Assembly (NCBI GenBank): GCA_964526695.1
Contig: CAZGJA010000017.1
Span: 62,001 to 126,000, forward strand
Direction: 5' to 3'
DNA from: JABWBH01 sp964526695
GTDB taxonomy: Bacteria; Planctomycetota; Phycisphaerae; UBA1845
Length of the DNA stretch: 64,000 nucleotides
Part shown: piece after piece, positions 1 to 7,002 of the stretch
Layout of the letters: every line of letters begins with the position of its first letter
Position numbering within the stretch: the stretch's first letter is position 1
The notes under the pieces: model-generated
Databases searched by the model: none
The model's input: the letters and a program-made list of their open reading frames with translations, nothing else
What the model was told of the DNA's origin: nothing
Position numbers and translations under genes: made by a program

Positions 1-117
1 GCGAAGCGAATCATATCCCCAGAACTGCTTGAGGACCGCGATGTAATCCGCGGCGCCCGGGACCAGCGGATCCGGCGGAGGTTCGGGAGTCGCCGCTGTC
101 GGGCGCGAAAGCATCAT
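1..117 (-). CDS. recQ: RecQ-type ATP-dependent DNA helicase, N-terminal fragment
   Basis: Only the first 39 codons lie in the window; the gene runs off the left edge. The reverse strand from ATG 117 reads a short Pro-rich leader and then VLKQFWGYDSLR. An aromatic-Gly-Tyr-x-Ser-Leu/Phe-Arg stretch just ahead of the Q motif is typical of the start of RecQ helicases, which unwind DNA 3' to 5' during recombination and repair. No catalytic motif is visible, so the call rests on this one signature. A second ATG lies one codon downstream (MM). The gene diverges from rpsU. Confidence 0.6.
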   Translation of the reverse strand, partial: MMLSRPTAATPEPPPDPLVPGAADYIAVLKQFWGYDSLR

Positions 118-423
118 GCCCTGAGGATACCCGCGGCGCGATTCGGGCAGCAACCGGTCCCCCTGCGGATTCGAAGATCCTCGCAGAAAGGGGACTCGCT
201 TCTCGCGGTATTTCGCGGATAACGTCTTGCAAATCAACGGGTTACGGTCATGTCGCGTGAACCCTGGTTAAGCGGCGGCATCCAGCCTGCGACTTTTCTG
301 CACGGGTGGCGTTCTGCCAGCCGATGCGTATAATCGCCCCTCCCACGCGCGGGTCAGGCGAAGGCAGCGCTTGAATGGAGTCCGCGCGCCGGGGACGGGT
401 GGTTGATGCTCTGGGAGCCGTGA
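118..423. other. Divergent spacer between helicase gene and rpsU
   Basis: About 300 bp between two divergent genes, so promoters for both should lie here. I see no convincing sigma-70 boxes, repeat or RNA gene. A GGGAG at about 412-416 serves as ribosome binding site for the ATG at 424. Confidence 0.4.
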
Positions 424-624
424 ATGATCAAGATTAAGCCGAGAGGGAACGAGACGATTCAGCAGGTGCTCAAGCGCTTCAAGCGGTTGTGTCAGCGCGA
501 AGGGCTGATCCGCGAGATCAAGCGCAACAGCTACTATGAAAAACCCTCCGAGCGACGCCGTCGCAAAACGCGCAAGTCCGCACGGCGCGCGCAGCTCGAA
601 ACGATGGCCGCCATGGCGACGTAA
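424..624 (+). CDS. rpsU: 30S ribosomal protein S21
   Basis: A 66-residue basic protein of the S21 family, a small-subunit component that helps 16S rRNA base-pair with mRNA leaders. It begins MIKIKPRGNET, has the conserved core of the form QxxLKRFKRLCQREGLIREIKRNSYYEKPSERRRRK, which is diagnostic, and ends in a short Ala/Met-rich tail. The length fits the family (about 60-75). A GGGAG lies 7-8 nt ahead of the ATG. It stands alone, followed 114 bp later by a dehydrogenase gene on the same strand. Confidence 0.97.
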   Translation: MIKIKPRGNETIQQVLKRFKRLCQREGLIREIKRNSYYEKPSERRRRKTRKSARRAQLETMAAMAT

Positions 625-738
625 GCGGCGCGGGCCCGGCGCAGCGAGATTCCGCTGTTTGATGGCGCCCGTCGCCCAGGGGCGCTGCGCTGGCGGCGGT
701 TCAGCGCGTGACGGGCGAACTGGGCAGGGAGGCTCGAC

Positions 739-1524
739 GTGGAAGGATCGAAAGTCGCGCTGGTCACCGGCGGCTCACGAGGCATCGGGCGAGGCATCTG
801 CCTTGAACTCGCCCACCTCGGCTACGCCCTCGTCATCAACTTCCGCAAGAACCTCTCCGCCGCGGAGGAGACGCAGCAGCAGTGCGAGCGGGCCGGGGCG
901 TCCGCCGTCGAGCTGTGCCAGGGCGATGTCACCACGCGGAGCCACCGCGACCTGGTCATCGAGTTCGTCATGGAGCGCTTCGGGCGGATCGACCTCCTCG
1001 TCAACAACGCCGGCATCGCCCCGGACAACCGCTACGACATCCTCGCCACACCCGAGGCGAGCTTCGACCGCGTGCTCAAAGCCAACCTCAAGGCGCCGTA
1101 CTTCCTGACGCAGCGCGTGGCCAACGAGATGGTGCAGCTCCGTGAGCAGGGGCATCTGGACTGGGCGGCGATCGTCAACATTTCCTCGATCCGCTCCTAC
1201 ACCGCCGCCGCGGACTACGGCGAGTATTGCCTCAGCAAGGCCGGCGTGAGCATGATGACGAAGCTCTTCGCCGTGCGCCTCGCGCCGCTGGGCATCTACG
1301 TGTACGAGGTCTGCCCGGGCCTCATTGAGACGGACATGACCTCCGCGCCGAAGGTGCACGATTACTACAACCGCAAGCTCGCCGCGGGCTTAACGCCGAT
1401 CAACCGCTGGGGCACGCCGCAGGAAGTGGGCAAAGCGGTGGCGTCCATCGCGCGGCAGGACTTCCCGTTCAGCACAGGCCAGGTCTTCAACGTGGACGGC
1501 GGCTGGCACGTGCGCGAGCTGTAG
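739..1524 (+). CDS. Short-chain dehydrogenase/reductase, FabG-like
   Basis: A 261-residue classical SDR, an NAD(P)-dependent oxidoreductase. Visible motifs are the cofactor-binding TGGSRGIG near residue 10, the structural NNAG around residue 90, a catalytic Ser in the NISS segment and the YxxxK pair (YCLSK) near residues 158-162, then PG after the next strand. The family includes 3-oxoacyl-ACP reductases and sugar dehydrogenases; the substrate cannot be read from sequence. The start is GTG 739, preceded 6 nt upstream by GGGAGG (727-732). The gene lies downstream of rpsU but is not obviously linked to it in function. Confidence 0.85.
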   Translation: MEGSKVALVTGGSRGIGRGICLELAHLGYALVINFRKNLSAAEETQQQCERAGASAVELCQGDVTTRSHRDLVIEFVMERFGRIDLLVNNAGIAPDNRYDILATPEASFDRVLKANLKAPYFLTQRVANEMVQLREQGHLDWAAIVNISSIRSYTAAADYGEYCLSKAGVSMMTKLFAVRLAPLGIYVYEVCPGLIETDMTSAPKVHDYYNRKLAAGLTPINRWGTPQEVGKAVASIARQDFPFSTGQVFNVDGGWHVREL

Positions 1525-1985
1525 CGGGCGGGTCGCCACCGCCGGCCCGGACGCAGAGGCGGCGGGAGTCTCGTCCCACTCAGTTGTTTAGGAGCTTCGG
1601 CGACCCCGCGTACCTCCTGCGGTGTGGACTGGATACTGCCTGCGGGGGTGACGGTTCCGATGCCCGGTGTCCAGTTTCGAGTTCTACCGCGGGGCGACAG
1701 GCGGCGCGGGCGGCAAGGTTCCGTACCAGCAAACCGTGAAGCGTACGACGCCGCTCGCGCACGTCACTTGCCCTGGCCTGGCGAGTGCGCCAGTCCAGGT
1801 CACCCGGATTCCAGGGCAGGATGCGCCTGTCCTGCACAAAGCGCGGTTGCGAGACCGTGAAGCTTGACGGGTCCGCTCGTGTCGGGATAGGATGGCCTCG
1901 CAGAGCCGTGATCCTGCAAACACGCCAAGACGGGTTGGGGTCGCAGGGTGCGGCGCCGGCTTGGGCGCTTCCATCAGCGTCATAA
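1525..1985. other. Spacer upstream of tRNA-Arg
   Basis: 460 bp with only short, overlapping, implausible reading frames on both strands. I see no repeat family member or protein gene. The tRNA promoter is presumably close to its 3' end but no clear boxes stand out. Confidence 0.4.
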
Positions 1986-2059
1986 GCGCCGCTAGCTCAA
2001 TTGGATAGAGCATTGGTCTACGGAACCAAAGGTTCCTGGTTCGAGTCCAGGGCGGCGTG
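1986..2059 (+). tRNA. tRNA-Arg (anticodon ACG)
   Basis: Full cloverleaf: acceptor GCGCCGC (1986-1992) pairs with GCGGCGT (2052-2058), with a G-U at the first pair. D stem GCTC/GAGC, anticodon stem TTGGT/ACCAA closing the loop CTACGGA, a 5-nt variable loop, T arm CCTGG-TTCGAGT-CCAGG, discriminator G2059. The anticodon at 34-36 is ACG, read as inosine-CG in bacteria, with G at position 37. No CCA is encoded. Confidence 0.95.
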
Positions 2060-2351
2060 GTGGCGGGAAGCTTCGGGGAGTCGATCCGGCGCACTCTTGC
2101 ACTCGGCGGTGGCAGCGCAACTCCTCTCAGAACAACATGTTAAGTGTGGGAAAGCGCTCCTGCCCCGGTCCATTCTCAATCAGCCTCAACCCTTGAAATC
2201 GCGGTCTTCATGTGCCCATTCGGCTTTCGGCTTTTTATGCCGGGAGGGGCAATTTCTACCCACGCCGCTCACCCGGCGCTTAAGTGCGTGTCTATCCTTG
2301 CGAAGCGATTCCGGGCGAACGCGCCGGGTCGGCTTCGATGGGAGATTGATC

Positions 2352-2597
2352 ATGCGAAAAACGATGTCCAGAATCGGTTCAGCCCTGCTCGCCGCCGCAT
2401 CGGGGATCATGCTGTTCAGCACCGGCTCATGCGATGTGGGTCTCGACGGGCTGACTGTTTACGTCGCGGGCGACCCCTACTGCTGCGATGACGGCTATTT
2501 CGACTTCGGCGGCTCGTATTACTACGAGGAAGGACCGTACTACGAGGAAGAGTACTACTACGAGGAGGGCTACTACGAGGAGGGGTTCTACCCGTAA
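2352..2597 (+). CDS. Small exported Tyr/Glu-rich protein
   Basis: 81 residues. The N-terminus is a signal peptide (MRKTMSRIG, hydrophobic LLAAASGIMLF, then STGSC); the Cys could be a non-standard lipobox, since -3 is Thr rather than Leu. The mature part has a short Gly/Asp segment with a CC pair, followed by a tail of about 30 residues that is almost entirely Tyr, Glu and Gly in YYEE-type repeats. GGGAG lies about 8 nt before ATG 2352, and an in-frame upstream extension runs back through the tRNA and is artefactual. Function unknown; the acidic aromatic tail suggests a cell-surface or binding role, which is a guess. Confidence 0.65.
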   Translation: MRKTMSRIGSALLAAASGIMLFSTGSCDVGLDGLTVYVAGDPYCCDDGYFDFGGSYYYEEGPYYEEEYYYEEGYYEEGFYP

Positions 2598-2674
2598 TGC
2601 ACGCTCACCGAAGCCGGCGCACACCCGACGGCGCATTCGGGCGACGTATCCGATTGGTCGGACGATGTGCGGAT

Positions 2675-2888
2675 CAGAGCCGCGACCGTGAGGGAGCGAA
2701 CTTCGTGACGGAGGGTCGCGCGATCGGGCGACGTGTGGCGAATGAGGACCACGCTCTCGGGCTCGCGGTAGCGACTGGGTATTGCACCTTCGCGCGCGCG
2801 GCAGCGCATCCCCATCAGAGAGCAAATAGGCAACAGGCGTCCCCGCAATCGGCGCCGCACGGGTCGCTCCCTTACGGTCGCGGCTCGG
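2675..2888. repeat. Inverted pair of dispersed repeat family R1
   Basis: One copy of the AGAGCCGCGACCGTAAGGGA-type repeat lies at 2675-2698 and an inverted copy at 2865-2888. They sit in the convergent spacer between the Tyr/Glu-rich gene and the inositol-phosphatase gene. Other copies are at 12154-12178, 12201-12224 and 27409-27432. The 2598-2951 spacer holds nothing else I can support. Confidence 0.8.
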
Positions 2889-2951
2889 CAAGGCGCCAGG
2901 AATTCGAGGCGCTACCACGGGATTCCGAGACAGTACCGCAACGCGCCCCCT

Positions 2952-3773
2952 TCAAGCGGATGCTGCGGACGGCGCGAAGTCCGCGAGCAGCTTGGCATGG
3001 GCCAGCGGCGCGCCGGCCAAACAGGGCAGATTCCGCTCCGCATCGCCCTCCGGATGCCAGGGGAACAGCCGCTCGTTGCGCAAGCCGCTGATCGTCCCTC
3101 CCGCTTCCTCGACCAGGACCGCACCGGCCGCGATGTCCCACACTTTGCATTGATAACCGTACGCGGCGTTCAGCGCTCCGCACGCCACCAGCGCGAGATG
3201 GAACGCGGCCGAACCGGTGTTGCGCAGTATCAGGTCGTCGCGCCGAAACCAGCCGCCCACCACGCGCTGCGTCACGGCGTCCATGCTCGTCGGAATGCCG
3301 ACCATGGCCTTGGGAAACGCCTTGGCGTCGTCCGTGTGCATGCGCTCTCCATTCAGGGTGGCGCCGCCTCCGCGCGCCGCACTGAACAGATATCCGGAAA
3401 CGTGCTCATAAACGACGCCGACGACGGGCATGCCGTCTTCGAGCACGGCGATCGACGTGGCAAAGCACGGATAACCGGCCGCGTAGTTGCGCGTTCCATC
3501 GATCGGATCGATCACCCAGGCGACGCGCGGCAGCCGGCGTCCCAGTTTCACCGAGGCGCCCTCCTCCTCGCCGACCAGCGCATGATCCGGATACGCCGCG
3601 CGGATGCGGTTAAACACCTGCCGCTGAACGGACACGTCCACTTCGGTCACGACCGTGCGGTCCGCCTTGATGGACACCGACGCGCCGGCGAGGCCGGAGA
3701 GAATCGGCGCCCGGCACTCCAGCGCGAGCTCCTCGGCAAACCGTTGCCACGACCGCAGTTCCTGCGATTCCAT
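2952..3773 (-). CDS. Inositol monophosphatase family protein
   Basis: 273 residues from ATG 3773 (AAGG just upstream); the frame stays open further upstream but that extension is basic and unlike the family. Metal-dependent phosphatases of this fold remove phosphate from inositol-1-phosphate, 3'(2')-phosphoadenosine or histidinol phosphate. Visible motifs are GEEEGA (metal-binding Glu), DPIDGTRNY (the DPIDGT signature) and WDIAAGAVLVEEAGG (second signature with the catalytic WD). The exact substrate cannot be assigned. The gene is convergent with the small exported protein upstream of it. Confidence 0.9.
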   Translation of the reverse strand: MESQELRSWQRFAEELALECRAPILSGLAGASVSIKADRTVVTEVDVSVQRQVFNRIRAAYPDHALVGEEEGASVKLGRRLPRVAWVIDPIDGTRNYAAGYPCFATSIAVLEDGMPVVGVVYEHVSGYLFSAARGGGATLNGERMHTDDAKAFPKAMVGIPTSMDAVTQRVVGGWFRRDDLILRNTGSAAFHLALVACGALNAAYGYQCKVWDIAAGAVLVEEAGGTISGLRNERLFPWHPEGDAERNLPCLAGAPLAHAKLLADFAPSAASA

Positions 3774-3951
3774 GCCTTCATCATCGAGCCTCGCGCTCGC
3801 ATTGCAACTTTCGGCGACGATGCGTTTCGTCGCCGTCCGCGGCCCGGCGGCACGATTCCGGCCGGCTGGCGGTCGCAGAGGAGCAGTTGACCCCTTTCCA
3901 CGCTGCGAGCGCCGCGCGGCCAAGCTGGCGTCGATCAATCCGCGGTCTTAC

Positions 3952-4770
3952 TCAGCGTCCGCCGCGGCACATGGGCGCGAGCACTTCGAGGAGCTGGCGC
4001 GTGGCGTCGTCCGGCGCGCTGTAAAGGTCGCAGGCGAAGCGCCGGACGTGCCGCTCCGTCAAACGGCTGACGCGTTCAAGCAGGCAGTCCAGTTTCTTGA
4101 GACACAGACCGGTGGCCGACGTCTCCTTGCCGACTCCCGTGTTGATGATGATCACGTCGCTTTCCGCCAGACCGTGGAAGGGGGGTTGCAGGAGGATGCG
4201 CGTGATAATCTCCTCGCCCAGCGGCGTGTAGAGGAAGCTGCGCCACTGAGAGGGAGTAAACTCCTCCTTCTCGGTGCACTCCCCGTCGCTGGCGAACATG
4301 CCGCGGTCGATCAGGCCGAAGACTTCGGAGGCGAACGCCGTCGTGTCCTTCAGCACGGCCTGCATCGCGCTGGCGGCGTCCTTGGCGGGGCGGAAGAGCT
4401 GGAGCACGTCCGAAGGCAGCGGCATGACGAAGACACGGTCGTCGTACTGGTAGGCGCAGCGGACGATGGGGTCGGCGTCGGCCTCGATCACGACGGAACC
4501 GTAGCGGTCCTGCTTGTGGATGGTCTCAAGGGTGGTCTGGATGAGCGGGAAGATGCGATCATCGTCGTAGTACACCCATCGGGCGCTCGCCAGCCCGTGC
4601 TCCTCCGGCGCCTGGGAGCACTTGTCCGGGGGCGGCTTCTTGTCGCCGTTGCAGCGTGCGAGGCGGACGTAGTGCGGCTTGTGCTGCCAGAGCAGGTCGA
4701 TCATCGCGCGGATCACCGAGCCTTTGCCCGACTTCCGCGGACCCGAGACCAGCATCACGCGCAGACCCAT
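3952..4770 (-). CDS. P-loop NTPase of unknown function
   Basis: 272 residues from ATG 4770 with GGAGGT directly upstream. The N-terminus forms beta-strand RVMLVSG followed by a Walker A-like PRKSGKGS at about residues 11-18, then an amphipathic helix. Later come a VVIEAD strand (about 95) that could be Walker B and a second DVIIINTGVGK strand-turn near 205. The closest shape in memory is a MobB-like or kinase-like P-loop protein, but I do not recognise the family. There are no membrane segments. It lies between the phosphatase and the hicBA pair, all on the minus strand but with gaps over 150 bp. Confidence 0.6.
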   Translation of the reverse strand: MGLRVMLVSGPRKSGKGSVIRAMIDLLWQHKPHYVRLARCNGDKKPPPDKCSQAPEEHGLASARWVYYDDDRIFPLIQTTLETIHKQDRYGSVVIEADADPIVRCAYQYDDRVFVMPLPSDVLQLFRPAKDAASAMQAVLKDTTAFASEVFGLIDRGMFASDGECTEKEEFTPSQWRSFLYTPLGEEIITRILLQPPFHGLAESDVIIINTGVGKETSATGLCLKKLDCLLERVSRLTERHVRRFACDLYSAPDDATRQLLEVLAPMCRGGR

Positions 4771-4932
4771 AGCACCTCCACCCCTTCACGCCCGATCGGC
4801 GAGACCGGACCCCCGTTACTAATGATAAGCACCGAAAACGCGCCGGACCAGCGAGGAGGGCGAATCCCGGCGAGTTGAGGAATGCCGAGCAGCCCACGGG
4901 GATTCAAACGAAGGTCAAGGTGCCGGGGGCGC

Positions 4933-5157
4933 TCAAAGGAGATCCTCGAACGCCTCGATGCTCAACTCGCAATCGCGCAGAATCTTGGCCAGCAATCCTG
5001 GACCGATGGTCTCGCCGGTATGGATGGGGATCACGGTGGTTCGACCATCCGGGTGACTTGCCAGGTGGTGGCTGCCGCGAGTGCGTCGGACGATGAAGCC
5101 TGCCCGCTGTAAAGCCCGGAGCACTTGCCTGCCGCGGAGGCGCGGAAGTCGGCTCAT
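4933..5157 (-). CDS. hicA: HicA-type mRNA interferase toxin
   Basis: 74 residues, the usual HicA size. HicA has a double-stranded-RNA-binding fold and cleaves mRNA when freed from HicB. Visible hallmarks are the N-terminal helix after RLRGRQVLRALQRAGF, then RRTRGSHH with the Gly-Ser-His catalytic histidine (near residue 30), followed by VIPIHTGETIGPGLLAKILRD, typical of the family's second half. The ATG (5157) overlaps the hicB stop in the order ATGA, so the two are translationally coupled. The longer open frame upstream lies inside hicB and is not real. Confidence 0.88.
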   Translation of the reverse strand: MSRLPRLRGRQVLRALQRAGFIVRRTRGSHHLASHPDGRTTVIPIHTGETIGPGLLAKILRDCELSIEAFEDLL

Positions 5158-5408
5158 CCGACAACCCCAATACGCTGTACACCGACGAACTCCGTGCGCG
5201 GGGAGGGATCTTGAACTTCCAGGCAGAGGGAGATCGCTTCCCGGATGCGTTTCATCAACGTGTCCAGCGAGCGTGCCTGCGTGTGGCAGCCCGGCAGTGA
5301 AGGCACGGACGCCACCAACCACCCCTCTTCGTCGCGCTCGATGATGACGCTGAACTCCTGCTCGGTCGCCTTGCGACCCGCGGCATGACCGTTTTTTCGT
5401 GCCATCAT
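5154..5408 (-). CDS. hicB: HicB-family antitoxin
   Basis: 84 residues from ATG 5408 (GGAG 4-5 nt upstream; a second ATG follows at once). The core EFSVIIERDEEGWLVASVPSLPGCHTQARSLDTLMKRIREAISLCLE is the partial RNase H-like HicB fold that binds and silences HicA, with the typical sequence of a strand, DEEGW, PSLPGC, then TQ and a helix. No separate C-terminal helix-turn-helix is present, so the DNA-binding part seems reduced or absent. hicB precedes hicA here, the reverse of the textbook order, and overlaps it by 4 nt. Confidence 0.85.
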   Translation of the reverse strand: MMARKNGHAAGRKATEQEFSVIIERDEEGWLVASVPSLPGCHTQARSLDTLMKRIREAISLCLEVQDPSPRTEFVGVQRIGVVG

Positions 5409-5493
5409 CGCTCCATTCGCTCTCAAACGATCGGCGCCCAAACCTCGGCGGTTGACTGCGTGGCATTCATCATAGCTTTGCAATCGAAATCCC

Positions 5494-6630
5494 TCAACTC
5501 CAAGGCGATATCCGCGTTGGAAGCGAGGCCCTGCGACGAATGAGGTGCGCTTCAAGCCAACCGCGATGCTCGCTCGGGTTCGCGTGGGCGCTGAGGATGG
5601 CCTCGTGATCCAGGTCGTCGATGCGATCGTTGGCCGCGCGGATGGCGTCCATGCTGATCTTCAGCGCGGTGTCCACAGGCATGCGCTCGGGATTGATGTC
5701 GATGCCGTAGGTTCCGCGATAGCCGTACATCTTGAGCGTGTAGAGGAGCGCTTCGAGCTGCTCGGGCGAGACGACGCCGACGTTGAGGTCCTGGTCGTAG
5801 TTGCCCAGCGGCTGGCTGTTCCAGTGCGAATGCGCGAGGCGACCTTCGGACAGCGGCCAACTGAACGCGTAGGCGAGGTCCTCAAAGCCCATCAGCACGT
5901 GCCCGACCTCCGGGTTCATGCAGCAGAGCTTGTGCCCCTCGGCGAGCAGCCGCTGGTTCTCCGGCGCTCGCAGCTTCGACTCGACCATGTGGCCCAGCAG
6001 GATGCCCTCCGGCGTGGTGCCGAAGAGGATGCGCCCGCGCGGCTCGTAGGGCTTCGGCTCGAACGCGACGCGCACGCCGGGGACCGCGTCCATCGCCTCC
6101 GCCAGCCCGTCGGCGAAGCGGTCGCGCATCGCGAAAAAGTCCTGGCCGAAGGGGTTTTCGTAACCGTCGATGCCGGGCCACACGACGGCGAAATCCGTGT
6201 CGAGCTGCCGGTTCATGCGGAAGGCGGCGATGGTGCGGTCGATGGCGAGGCGGCGGATCTTCGGGTCCGGGTTGGACAGCGACCCCCACTCGAACTGCGC
6301 GTCCCAGAAGAGGAGGGGGATGACGGTTATGAGCCGGATGCCCGTGTCGCGCGCGAACTTCGTCCACAGATCGACGTTCGCTTCGCTGATCTCGTTGGGG
6401 TAATGCGCTTCCAGCGCCGACAGGCCGTAGTCCTTCAGGCTCGCGGCGATGTCGAGCCGCTGCTCGATCGTCAGGTCCGGCTGATACTTGGCATGAAACC
6501 GCGAAGAGGGCGGCGAGAAGAACCAGATGCCGGCGGAGAACTTGAGGTCGAGGTTGAAGGACTTCAGGTGCGCCAGCGACTCGGCGGGTGAGCGGCGAAG
6601 GGATTGTGTACGAAGGTCTTGAAGTGGCAT
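5494..6630 (-). CDS. Xylose isomerase-like TIM-barrel sugar isomerase
   Basis: 378 residues from ATG 6630; an alternative ATG at 6705 would add 25 residues but has no ribosome binding site. The protein resembles xylose isomerase: FSAGIWFF near the start, SALEAHYPNEI on an early strand, VAFEPKPYEPRG (the metal-binding Glu of the EPKP motif), NPEVGH and AHSHWNSQPLGNYDQDLNVG (His/Asp metal ligands), and a late DINPER strand. These enzymes interconvert aldoses and ketoses with divalent metal. The true substrate is not certain. It diverges from the 7003 gene across an AT-rich spacer. Confidence 0.75.
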   Translation of the reverse strand: MPLQDLRTQSLRRSPAESLAHLKSFNLDLKFSAGIWFFSPPSSRFHAKYQPDLTIEQRLDIAASLKDYGLSALEAHYPNEISEANVDLWTKFARDTGIRLITVIPLLFWDAQFEWGSLSNPDPKIRRLAIDRTIAAFRMNRQLDTDFAVVWPGIDGYENPFGQDFFAMRDRFADGLAEAMDAVPGVRVAFEPKPYEPRGRILFGTTPEGILLGHMVESKLRAPENQRLLAEGHKLCCMNPEVGHVLMGFEDLAYAFSWPLSEGRLAHSHWNSQPLGNYDQDLNVGVVSPEQLEALLYTLKMYGYRGTYGIDINPERMPVDTALKISMDAIRAANDRIDDLDHEAILSAHANPSEHRGWLEAHLIRRRASLPTRISPWS

Positions 6631-6705
6631 GACTCTGGTTCCGAAGCGTTCTGGATCATTCAACGCGGCTTCCTGCCGCTCATAGAATAGGCGCATCAAC
6701 CACAA

Positions 6706-7002
6706 AAGGCAGACAGCGACGCTTTGAATTCGCCCATATTGCGGGCTGAAGGGGCTTGTCGGCGGGATGCCCAGTTGAACGACCGAACCCGCGCAAAGGC
6801 ACCGAGCGCTAGACTTAAAGTAAAAATCGTTTTTTTTTCTTCTTGACTTTCAAGATGACGTGAATCATCATATTCCGATAGGCCAATAAGCTGATGGCCT
6901 CGATTCGGCTTGGTTAATTTAGGCTTTCCGGATGACCCTGGGAAGAAGGGATCGTCGGAGTTCCCTTAGGTAGCTTCCTTCCTCAACATCTACAGGTGGC
7001 AG
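6706..7002 (+). promoter_or_regulatory. AT-rich divergent regulatory region
   Basis: Unlike the rest of the window, 6810-6960 is strongly AT-rich, with a T9 run (about 6830-6838) and a TTGACT at 6843-6848. A possible -10 lies in the ATCATATTCC stretch, but the spacer is long (over 18 nt). AGGTGG sits just ahead of the ATG at 7003. This is probably the promoter of the 7003-9637 pair, and of the divergent isomerase gene as well. Confidence 0.4.

Noticed and set aside
2001..2351. In-frame extension of the Tyr/Glu-rich protein into the tRNA
   Set aside because: It runs through tRNA-Arg and lacks a start with ribosome binding site; ATG 2352 has one.
6843..6875. Sigma-70 promoter at TTGACT
   Set aside because: The spacing to the best -10-like sequence exceeds 18 nt, so it is mentioned only as a possible element of the AT-rich region.
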